Source: Actinomycetes bacterium (GTDB lineage Bacteria; Actinomycetota; Acidimicrobiia; Acidimicrobiales; Microtrichaceae). From it: a stretch of DNA of 20,467 bases. The stretch lies in contig JAEWED010000236.1 in assembly GCA_023389745.1 (NCBI GenBank), positions 1 through 20,467 of the forward strand, read 5' to 3'. A program made the translations under genes and the position numbers. The notes under the pieces are model-generated. The model worked only from the letters and a program-made list of their open reading frames with translations, made no database searches and had not been told where the DNA came from. This document shows, in pieces, positions 1 through 5,730 of this stretch (the stretch's first letter is position 1; each line of letters starts with the position of its first letter).

Positions 1-693
1 GACATGTCGATCGCCGGTGCCGTCAGCGGTGGCGCTGCCGCCGCGCCCGTGGCGGGCATGGCGGTCGCCGCGGCCTCGGCGGGCATCGACTCGGCGTTCT
101 CGATGAACCGCCTGGGAGAGCTGATCATGGGCATCGGCGAGGTCTACGGCCACGGCATCGACTCCCACGACGAGCGCCGCACCGCGATCCTCGCCGTCAT
201 CGGCCTGGTCGACGGCGCCGCGGTCGGTGTCAGCGGGCTCGCCGCCAAGGCCGGCGTGCGCGGTGGCGCCAGGGTGCTGCGCAAGGTCCCCTCCCCCACC
301 ACCGGTGCGGTCACCGGCGGCGTCGCCCGCCGCACCGTCACCAAGCTCGGCGCCAAGTCGGGTCCGTGGAGCCTGGCCGCCCTGGTGCCCTACGGCATCG
401 GTGCCGGAGTCGGTGCCGCCGGCAACGGCCTGCTCGCCCGGGCGGTCGGCAAGGCCGCGAAGGAGTACTTCGCCGCGGCCGAGGCGGCTCCTCACCACGA
501 CCCCATCATCGAAGAGGCCGACGACGCCGAGGTGCTCGACCCCGACGGCTTCGAATCCGGTGGATTCGACGCTGGCGGCTTCGATGCAGGATCGGACCGG
601 CACCACGGCGCCCACCAGCGGACGTGGCACGGCGACCACAGCGTCGACGATCTCGGCGACGACGACATCGTGGACGCCGAGTTCGTCGACTGA
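1..693 (+). CDS. EcsC/DUF697-like membrane-associated protein, 5' partial
   Basis: The frame is open from base 1, and the first ATG at position 4 may be internal, so the N-terminus is probably outside the window. The visible part is about 230 residues. It has Gly/Ala-rich hydrophobic segments, one near the start and one around residues 122-145, on either side of a short helical region with a G-I-G-E-V-Y-G-H motif followed by H-D-E-R-R. This order, ending in a R-A-V-G-K-A-A-K-E-Y-F segment, resembles EcsC or DUF697 proteins, which are membrane-associated and poorly characterised. The C-terminal 65 residues are a low-complexity acidic tail with a G-G-F-D-A repeat, His-rich stretches and many Asp/Glu, probably disordered. 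A GC-rich hairpin follows the stop directly. The family call is from motif memory only; the coding call is firm because codon use is strongly GC3-biased. Confidence 0.6.
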   Translation, partial: DMSIAGAVSGGAAAAPVAGMAVAAASAGIDSAFSMNRLGELIMGIGEVYGHGIDSHDERRTAILAVIGLVDGAAVGVSGLAAKAGVRGGARVLRKVPSPTTGAVTGGVARRTVTKLGAKSGPWSLAALVPYGIGAGVGAAGNGLLARAVGKAAKEYFAAAEAAPHHDPIIEEADDAEVLDPDGFESGGFDAGGFDAGSDRHHGAHQRTWHGDHSVDDLGDDDIVDAEFVD

Positions 694-696
694 TCG

Positions 697-720
697 GCGC
701 CCGGCCCCACGGGGCGGCGC
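697..720 (+). terminator. GC-rich hairpin after the EcsC-like gene
   Basis: The arms GCGCC/GGCGC and GCCCC/GGGGC form a stem of about ten base pairs with a two-base bulge at 702-703 and a tight loop at 709-710. It starts four bases after the stop and ends eight bases before the Shine-Dalgarno sequence of the aldehyde dehydrogenase. There is no U-tract, as is usual for actinobacterial hairpin terminators. Because no room remains for a separate promoter before the next gene, it could instead be an attenuator or processing site. Confidence 0.45.
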
Positions 721-741
721 GCACCACCAGGAGGTTCTCCC

Positions 742-2163
742 ATGACCGACGTGACGCCCGCTCTGATCGACGGCGAGGACATCATCACCGACGACTCCCG
801 TGAGGTCCGCTCCCCTTACGACAACCAGGTCGTCGGCTCGGTGCCGGTGTGCGGCTCGGCCGAGATCGACCGGGCCGTCGCCGTCGCCCGAGCCCGTCAC
901 CGCGGCGGCGCGCTGCCCGCGTTCGAACGGGCCGAGGTGCTCGACCGGGTCGCCGTCCTGCTCGCCGAACGCAAGGAGGACTTCGCCCGGTCGATCGCCT
1001 CGGAGTCCGCCAAGCCACTCAAGACGGCGCGCGCCGAAACCGAACGGGCGCTCGACACACTGCGGTTCTCGGCCGCCGCGGCACGTACCACCGCGGCCGA
1101 GACGATCCCCTTCGACGCGAGCTCGGCCGGCGCCGGCAAGGTCGGCTACGTGATGCGGGTCCCGATCGGGGTGATCGCCGCGATCTCGCCGTTCAACTTC
1201 CCGCTGAACCTGGTGTGCCACAAGATCGCCCCGGCCGTCGCCGCCGGCTGCCCGGTCGTGCTCAAGCCCGCGTCGGCGACGCCGCTCACCGCGCTCGCGC
1301 TCGTGCGGCTGTTCCACGAGGCCGGGCTGCCCCCGGGATGGCTCAACGTCGTGACTTGTTCGGGAGCAGCGGCGAACCACCTGGTCGAACACCCCGACGT
1401 GGCGATGATCAGCTTCACCGGCTCACCGCCGGTCGGCTGGGGCATCCGAGCCGCGGTGCCCCACAAGCGGGTCGGGCTCGAGCTCGGCAACAACGCACCG
1501 GTGCTGATCGAGCCGTCGGCCGACGTCGAACGTGCCGCGGCTCGCATCGCGGTCGGCGGCTACTCCTTCGCCGGACAGTCGTGCATCTCGGTGCAGCGCA
1601 TCTACGTCGCCCGAGCGGTGAAGGCCCGCTTCGTCGAGGCGCTGCTGGCCGAGGTCTCGGCGCTGAAGGTCGGCGACCCGATGGACCCCGACACCGACGT
1701 GAGCTCGCTGATCACCCCGAAGGAGACCGACCGTGTCGAGTCGTGGATCGGCGACGCGGTCCGTCAGGGCGGCGAGGTGCTGCAGGGCGCCGCCCGTGAC
1801 GACCGCGGGATCCTGGTGCCGACGGTGGTCGACCGCCTGGCGCCCGACATGGAGATCAGCCGCAACGAGGTCTTCGGACCGCTCGTCGGCGTCGCGGCCT
1901 ACGACGACCTGGACCAGGCGATCGAGCTGGCGAACGACACCCGCTACGGGCTGCAGGCCGGCATCTTCACCTCGGACGTCGGCGTGGCGCTCGACGCGGT
2001 GCGACGCCTCGACTTCGGCGGCGTGCTGGTCAACGAGGTGCCGACGTTCCGCGCCGATCAGATGCCCTACGGCGGTGTGCGTGACTCGGGCAACACCCGA
2101 GAAGGCCCCGCCTACGCCGTCGAGGAGATGACCGAGCGGCGACTCGTCGTGCTCCAGGGCTGA
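742..2163 (+). CDS. NAD(P)-dependent aldehyde dehydrogenase
   Basis: This 473-aa protein has the full length of the aldehyde dehydrogenase superfamily, whose members oxidise aldehydes to carboxylates with NAD(P)+. The signature positions are visible: the oxyanion-hole Asn152 in S-P-F-N-F-P, cofactor-binding Lys175 in V-L-K-P-A, general base Glu247 in L-E-L-G-N-N, catalytic Cys281 in G-Q-S-C-I-S, and an E-V-F-G-P motif. The C-terminal V-N-E-V-P-T-F-R-A-D-Q-M-P-Y-G-G segment is typical of the lactaldehyde/phosphonoacetaldehyde/GapN-like branch rather than betaine-aldehyde enzymes, but the substrate cannot be assigned. The ATG is chosen because an AGGAGG Shine-Dalgarno sequence lies at about 730-735. 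No signal peptide is present, so the enzyme is cytoplasmic. The gene is preceded by a hairpin and converges on the next gene with a 25-base gap. Confidence 0.93.
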   Translation: MTDVTPALIDGEDIITDDSREVRSPYDNQVVGSVPVCGSAEIDRAVAVARARHRGGALPAFERAEVLDRVAVLLAERKEDFARSIASESAKPLKTARAETERALDTLRFSAAAARTTAAETIPFDASSAGAGKVGYVMRVPIGVIAAISPFNFPLNLVCHKIAPAVAAGCPVVLKPASATPLTALALVRLFHEAGLPPGWLNVVTCSGAAANHLVEHPDVAMISFTGSPPVGWGIRAAVPHKRVGLELGNNAPVLIEPSADVERAAARIAVGGYSFAGQSCISVQRIYVARAVKARFVEALLAEVSALKVGDPMDPDTDVSSLITPKETDRVESWIGDAVRQGGEVLQGAARDDRGILVPTVVDRLAPDMEISRNEVFGPLVGVAAYDDLDQAIELANDTRYGLQAGIFTSDVGVALDAVRRLDFGGVLVNEVPTFRADQMPYGGVRDSGNTREGPAYAVEEMTERRLVVLQG

Positions 2164-2188
2164 CCAGGCGGCGGGGCTGGGCAGCCGG

Positions 2189-2725
2189 CTACTCGCCGAT
2201 CGGGTGGCGCTGCTCGATCGAGACGATCAAGGCCCGACGTTCCTCGTCGGTGACCTCTCCCCTGCCGTAGGCCTCGTCGACGCCGGCGAGCAGCTCGGGC
2301 ACGGTCGTCGTCACGATCCGCAATGTCTGCCCGGCGGTCGACTCGATCGGCACCGGCAGGAACGCGAGGCGCACCCACGGCGGCGGCGGTTCGCCCTCGG
2401 TGAGCACGAGGATGCCCCGGGTCGTCGACGTGCCCGCCTGGCGCTCGGCGAGCAGGCGGCGACGGAACACGTCGTGGTCGAACGCCTCGCGGGCGACCAC
2501 CCGATCGCCGTCGGCCAGCTCCGCGATCATCGGGCCGTCGAGCAGGCCTCGGTCGAAGCCGGCCACGTCGTCGTCGAGCAGCAGCTGCACCACCGTGTGC
2601 GCGACGCCGTCGACATCACGAGATGACACGTCGACACCGACCAGGCCGTCACGGCCGCCCGGGGATCCCGGTGCCACCATCGATCGCCCCGGCCCACCAC
2701 CGAGCTCTGCCCTGATCAGCTCCAC
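2189..2725 (-). CDS. Hypothetical protein, 178 aa
   Basis: I do not recognise a family. The start is GTG at 2725; a TAGAGT -10 box ends six bases before it, so the mRNA is probably leaderless. The N-terminal 30 residues are Gly/Pro-rich. The middle alternates hydrophobic and acidic segments, with L-L-L-D-D-D-V-A-G-F-D and D-G-D-R-V-V-A-R-E-A-F-D, followed by strand-like stretches around residues 102-140 and a helical E-E-R-R-A-L-I-V-S-I-E-Q-R tail. There is no signal peptide or membrane segment, so it is probably a soluble cytoplasmic protein. Regular GC-rich third positions and a well-placed promoter support a real gene. It converges on the aldehyde dehydrogenase and lies downstream of algH on the same strand, separated by a strong palindrome. 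Confidence 0.7.
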   Translation of the reverse strand: MELIRAELGGGPGRSMVAPGSPGGRDGLVGVDVSSRDVDGVAHTVVQLLLDDDVAGFDRGLLDGPMIAELADGDRVVAREAFDHDVFRRRLLAERQAGTSTTRGILVLTEGEPPPPWVRLAFLPVPIESTAGQTLRIVTTTVPELLAGVDEAYGRGEVTDEERRALIVSIEQRHPIGE

Positions 2726-2731
2726 GGCGCC

Positions 2732-2737
2732 ACTCTA
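2732..2737 (-). promoter_or_regulatory. -10 box (TAGAGT) for a leaderless transcript
   Basis: On the minus strand TAGAGT is followed by six bases and then the GTG start at 2725, placing the likely transcription start on the start codon. No convincing -35 hexamer is visible, and there is no ribosome binding site. The same spacing recurs at three other genes in the window. Confidence 0.5.
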
Positions 2738-2770
2738 CGGCCCCACTCCAGCGCCGCTCCCATCCCCACT

Positions 2771-2812
2771 TCCGTCTCGGTTTCGGGGTGATCACCCCGA
2801 AACGGAGACGGA
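2771..2812. terminator. 42-nt near-perfect palindrome, probable terminator
   Basis: The arms are 21 bases and match at every position except one (2779/2804, G opposite G). The centre is TGATCA. On the minus strand the element begins 15 bases after the algH stop and lies upstream of the promoter of the 178-aa gene, so termination of algH is the simplest role. There is no U-tract. The stem is much longer than typical terminators, so a repeated extragenic element or protein-binding site remains possible. Confidence 0.55.
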
Positions 2813-2827
2813 TTTCCGGGGGAGGGC

Positions 2828-3400
2828 TCAGTTCACGCTGACGTCGTCAGGGAACAGGCCCTGGCTGGCGATGCGGCCGCCCTGGCGGCGCATGACGCGA
2901 CGCCACAGCTGGTCGGGGTCGCTGCAGAACACGTCGTCGGGGGTCGCCTCGACGACGTACCAGGCGCCGGCCGCGAGCTCGGCGTCGAGCTGTCCGGCGG
3001 ACCAACCCGAGTAGCCGGTGAACATCCGCACCACCTCGACGCCGCTGACCTCACCGTTGACGAGGGCCTGTGCGTCGACCACGACGAGCGGGCCGTCGAT
3101 GATCGTGGCGTTCTCGAGATCGGCGCCCAGGCCGCGACGACCGAGTGCCAGCAGCCCGCCGATCGAGACCGGTCCACCGACGAAGAACACCTCGGGACCG
3201 ACGATCGGGATGCCCAGGTCGTCGAGGTGGTCGCTCACGTCGGTCGCGGAGGGGCGGTTGACGACGATGCCGAACGCGCCGCCGTCGTCGTGTTCGAGCA
3301 CGTACACGACCGACTGCTCGAAGTTGTCGTCCCCCACGTCGGGGACCGAGACCAGCAGGCGTCGTGCCGCAGAGGGCCGAAGGTCGTCGTCGCTGCTCAT
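2828..3400 (-). CDS. AlgH/YqgE (UPF0301) family protein
   Basis: This 190-aa protein matches the YqgE/AlgH family in length and motifs. It begins with R-R-L-L-V-S-V-P-D-V, followed by F-E-Q-S-V-V-Y-V-L-E-H-D, G-A-F-G-I-V-V-N-R-P, F-V-G-G-P-V, M-F-T-G-Y-S-G-W and a Q-L-W-R-R-V-M-R-R tail. The biochemical role is not established; in Pseudomonas the name comes from an effect on alginate and virulence gene expression. It is soluble and cytoplasmic. The ATG at 3400 is preferred over the GTG at 3406 because a weak -10 (CAGTCT, 3407-3412) would start transcription at 3400; the GTG would add two residues. It stands between the amidohydrolase and the 178-aa gene on the same strand and probably has its own promoter. 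Confidence 0.92.
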   Translation of the reverse strand: MSSDDDLRPSAARRLLVSVPDVGDDNFEQSVVYVLEHDDGGAFGIVVNRPSATDVSDHLDDLGIPIVGPEVFFVGGPVSIGGLLALGRRGLGADLENATIIDGPLVVVDAQALVNGEVSGVEVVRMFTGYSGWSAGQLDAELAAGAWYVVEATPDDVFCSDPDQLWRRVMRRQGGRIASQGLFPDDVSVN

Positions 3401-3414
3401 CGGCACAGACTGCC

Positions 3415-3428
3415 GCGCCCGGGGGCGC
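3415..3428 (-). terminator. Short GC-rich hairpin after the amidohydrolase gene
   Basis: GCGCCC and GGGCGC flank a two-base centre, eight bases beyond the amidohydrolase stop on the minus strand and just upstream of the algH start. The short loop and missing U-tract make this a weak call. Confidence 0.3.
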
Positions 3429-3436
3429 CTGTCAGC

Positions 3437-4672
3437 TCACGTGATGTCGAGGCCCAGCATCTTGATCGCGTTGCCTCGCAGGATCTTGTACTGCTGCTCC
3501 TTGTCGAGGTGCGCCATCATCTTCTGCGCCACGGCCTTGGTGTGGGGCCACGTCGTGTCGGTGTGCGGGTAGTCCGTCTCGAACGTGACGTTGTCCAGGC
3601 CGATCACGTCGAGCGAGTTCAGGCCGTGCTGGTCGCGGAAGAAGCAGCCGTAGACCTGCTTGTAGTAGTAGCTCGACGGCGGCTCGGGGATGATGTCGGC
3701 AACGCCGCCCCAGGCACGGTGCTCGCTCCACACGTCGTCGACGCGCTCGAGGATGTAGGGCAGCCAGCCGATCTGGCCCTCGGAGTAGGCCAGGCGCAGC
3801 TCCGGGAAGCGCACCAGCACGCCGGAGAACAGGAAGTCCGACAGACTCGCCATCGAGTTGTTGAAGCTCAGCGACGCGGCCACCGCGACCGGGGCGTCGG
3901 GCGACGTGGCCGGCATGCGCGACGACGACCCGATGTGCATGCACACCACGGTCTGGGTGTCGGAGCAGGCCGCGAACAGCGGATCCCAGTAGCCCGAGTG
4001 GATGCTCGGCAGGCCCAGGTGCGGCGGGATCTCGCTGAAGCAGACGGCGTGGCAGCCGCGGGCAGCGTTGCGGCGCACCTCGGCCGCGGCGAGCTCGGCG
4101 TCCCACAGCGGGATGATGCACAGCGGCACCAGGTGGCCGTCGGAGTCGCCGCACCACTCCTCGACCATCCAGTCGTTGTAGGCGTAGACGCAGGCCTCGC
4201 CGAGCGCACGGTCCTTGGCCTCGGTGAAGGTCTGGCCGCAGAAGCGCGGGAACGTCGGGAAGCACAGCGAGACGTCGACGTGGTTGTCGAGCATGTCCTG
4301 GACGCGGGCCTTGGGGTCGTAGCAACCCGGGCGCATCTCGTCGTAGGTCATGGGCGTCATCGTCATCTCGTCGCGGCTGTAGCCGACCGCGGCGACGTGG
4401 CGCTTGTGGATGTAGACGAGGTCCTCGAACACCCAGCAGTCCGCCGGGCGGCCCTCGTCGGTGAACTCCTGTTCGTAGGTGCCGCCGCCGATGTGCTTCA
4501 TGGCGCCGACACCGCGGCGCTCGATGCGGGGGCCCTTGGCCTTGAAGCGCTCGGGCAGCCAGGTCGACCAGACGTGGGGCGGCTCGACGACGTGGTCGTC
4601 GACGCTCACGATCATCGGGAACTCGTCGTCGGAGTAGCCGTTGCCGGTCGTCTCGGTCTCGATCGTCGTCAT
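3437..4672 (-). CDS. Amidohydrolase family 2 (COG2159-type) metal-dependent hydrolase
   Basis: This 411-aa protein is a TIM-barrel amidohydrolase of the Amidohydro_2 family, which includes decarboxylases and hydrolases acting on aromatic or other catabolic intermediates. The N-terminal motif V-S-V-D-D-H-V-V-E-P-P is the usual metal-binding strand with Asp25-x-His27 in place of His-x-His, a variant common in actinobacterial members. A later M-H-I-G motif (near residue 245) and an E-T-D-Y-P-H-T-D motif (near residue 368) supply further metal and catalytic residues. The ATG at 4672 is supported by an AGGAGG Shine-Dalgarno sequence about ten bases upstream. A TAGTAT -10 and an overlapping dyad upstream indicate repressor control. 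The upstream SnoaL-like gene is 78 bases away, suggesting a shared catabolic role. The substrate is unknown. Confidence 0.9.
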   Translation of the reverse strand: MTTIETETTGNGYSDDEFPMIVSVDDHVVEPPHVWSTWLPERFKAKGPRIERRGVGAMKHIGGGTYEQEFTDEGRPADCWVFEDLVYIHKRHVAAVGYSRDEMTMTPMTYDEMRPGCYDPKARVQDMLDNHVDVSLCFPTFPRFCGQTFTEAKDRALGEACVYAYNDWMVEEWCGDSDGHLVPLCIIPLWDAELAAAEVRRNAARGCHAVCFSEIPPHLGLPSIHSGYWDPLFAACSDTQTVVCMHIGSSSRMPATSPDAPVAVAASLSFNNSMASLSDFLFSGVLVRFPELRLAYSEGQIGWLPYILERVDDVWSEHRAWGGVADIIPEPPSSYYYKQVYGCFFRDQHGLNSLDVIGLDNVTFETDYPHTDTTWPHTKAVAQKMMAHLDKEQQYKILRGNAIKMLGLDIT

Positions 4673-4693
4673 CCCTAGCCTCCTGCGCCCCAG

Positions 4694-4716
4694 ATCTGAC
4701 GGGCCGTCAGATACTA
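4694..4716 (-). promoter_or_regulatory. Promoter with overlapping dyad operator upstream of the amidohydrolase
   Basis: A perfect inverted repeat, ATCTGACGG and CCGTCAGAT around one central base, spans 4694-4712. On the minus strand a TAGTAT -10 box covers 4716-4711, so the dyad overlaps its end and the predicted transcription start. This is where a repressor would block initiation. The shape (9-bp arms, 19 bp in total) fits TetR-type regulators, but no regulator gene is in the window. No clear -35 hexamer is seen. Confidence 0.6.
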
Positions 4717-4750
4717 GACCGCCGGGTGGCGACGCCGGGATGGGGTGGTC

Positions 4751-5245
4751 TCACCCAGCGGGCAGGATGCTCTGGCCGTCGGTCCCCCACCAGCTGGCCG
4801 TGAGCTGGAAGCCCTCGATCGACGTCGTGGGGAACATGACCTCGAAGCTGCGCCGGTAGGTGGTGCGCAGGAGCAACCAGCGGCCGTCGCGACGCTCGTA
4901 GGTGTCCTCGTAGAACGCCGCACCCATCAGCATGAACTTCCACTCGGTGTCGACGACGATGTCCTCGAGCGCCCAGGTCGCCTCGGCCCGGTCGCCGTCG
5001 AGGCGGATCTCGGGGTGGTGCACCCGGTGGCTGGAGTGGAACGTCTCCCGGCTCATCGACCGGTCGAGGAAGGCGAGGATCTCGTCACGGCCCTCGAAGC
5101 TGTACTTGCCGCCGCTGTACGCAGCGCTCGCGTCCTCGCAGAGGATGTCCGCCATGCCCTTCCAGTCCTTCTGGTCCAGGCATCTCAGGTACGCGTACTT
5201 GACCTCCTTGATCTCCTCGCGGTCACTCAGCTCTTCGGGGGTCAT
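4751..5245 (-). CDS. SnoaL/NTF2-like protein
   Basis: This 164-aa protein has the SnoaL-like (NTF2 fold) pattern. A helical N-terminus containing E-I-K-E-V-K-Y-A-Y-L-R-C-L-D carries the usual D-x-x-D-W region; then come D-I-L-C-E-D-A-S-A, G-R-D-E-I-L-A-F-L, S-S-H-R-V-H-H-P-E-I and a strand with Y-E-D-T-Y-E-R-R-D-G-R-W-L-L. The fold is used by polyketide cyclases, dehydratases, isomerases and ring-hydroxylating enzyme subunits, so the reaction cannot be named. The ATG at 5245 is preferred over an in-frame TTG three bases upstream because AGGAG then has normal spacing. The start lies inside the end of the upstream small membrane-protein gene, with 23 bases of overlap, so translation is probably coupled. 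A role with the downstream amidohydrolase in one catabolic route is inferred from position. Confidence 0.85.
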   Translation of the reverse strand: MTPEELSDREEIKEVKYAYLRCLDQKDWKGMADILCEDASAAYSGGKYSFEGRDEILAFLDRSMSRETFHSSHRVHHPEIRLDGDRAEATWALEDIVVDTEWKFMLMGAAFYEDTYERRDGRWLLLRTTYRRSFEVMFPTTSIEGFQLTASWWGTDGQSILPAG

Positions 5246-5585
5246 CAACTCTCCTGTAGGTCACGATCTCGTCCGCGACGAGGCCGGCTCGCGGCAACGA
5301 CCGCTCGGGTTGCTCCGGTCGGTCCGATCGCACCGCGGTGCGCCGTGGCAGGGCGCTGGGTTCGAACCGGAGGTCGATCGTCTCGGTGGCCGGGGCGAAC
5401 AGGTCCCGTCGCGCCTCGGCCGTCGACGGCTCCATCGGTTCGTCGTCACCGGTGGTGAAGCGCACCCCGGAATGGTCCTGTTCGCGTCGGAGCCCCCAAC
5501 GTCGCCAACCGACGTAGAGCCCGGCGAAGAACGCGCCTCCGACCAGGCACAGCGAGAACACCAGCCGCACGATCTCTGCCCGCAT
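5223..5585 (-). CDS. Small single-pass membrane protein, hypothetical
   Basis: This 120-aa protein has one membrane segment at about residues 5-25 (I-V-R-L-V-F-S-L-C-L-V-G-G-A-F-F-A-G-L), followed by W-R-R-W-G-L-R-R and a polar, Arg/Glu-rich C-terminal region. By the positive-inside rule the tail is cytoplasmic. The ATG at 5585 is preferred over a TTG six bases upstream because a G-rich ribosome binding site sits about six bases before it. A TACAGT -10 box lies upstream on the same strand. The gene overlaps the SnoaL-like gene by 23 bases, implying one transcript. I recognise no family, and the function is unknown. Confidence 0.6.
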   Translation of the reverse strand: MRAEIVRLVFSLCLVGGAFFAGLYVGWRRWGLRREQDHSGVRFTTGDDEPMEPSTAEARRDLFAPATETIDLRFEPSALPRRTAVRSDRPEQPERSLPRAGLVADEIVTYRRVDDPRRAE

Positions 5586-5642
5586 GTGCAACCCCCGTCA
5601 CATCGTCGGCCCCGACTACCGGTCCCCCCGACCGGTGTCGGC

Positions 5643-5648
5643 ACTGTA
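5643..5648 (-). promoter_or_regulatory. -10 box (TACAGT) for the membrane-protein/SnoaL unit
   Basis: TACAGT on the minus strand lies about 57 bases upstream of the ATG at 5585. It forms a divergent promoter region with the TATCCT box of the GH3 gene. No clear -35 element is visible. Confidence 0.35.
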
Positions 5649-5692
5649 CTCGTCCGCCCACGGAGCGTGACGGACCGATCATCTGCACCACC

Positions 5693-5698
5693 TATCCT
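5693..5698 (+). promoter_or_regulatory. -10 box (TATCCT) for the GH3 gene
   Basis: TATCCT lies 32 bases before the GH3 start, leaving a leader of about 25 nt that carries an AGGGGG ribosome binding site. A weak TGACGG at 5668-5673 could be a distant -35. Confidence 0.4.
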
Positions 5699-5730
5699 CC
5701 CCCACCACGACCGTCGACTACAGGGGGAAC

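Noticed and set aside
3227..4678. Plus-strand open frame of 483 codons opposite the amidohydrolase and AlgH genes
   Set aside because: It is rich in Val, Arg, His and Asp in the pattern expected from the antisense of a GC3-biased gene, has no domain motifs, and the opposite strand has clear family motifs.
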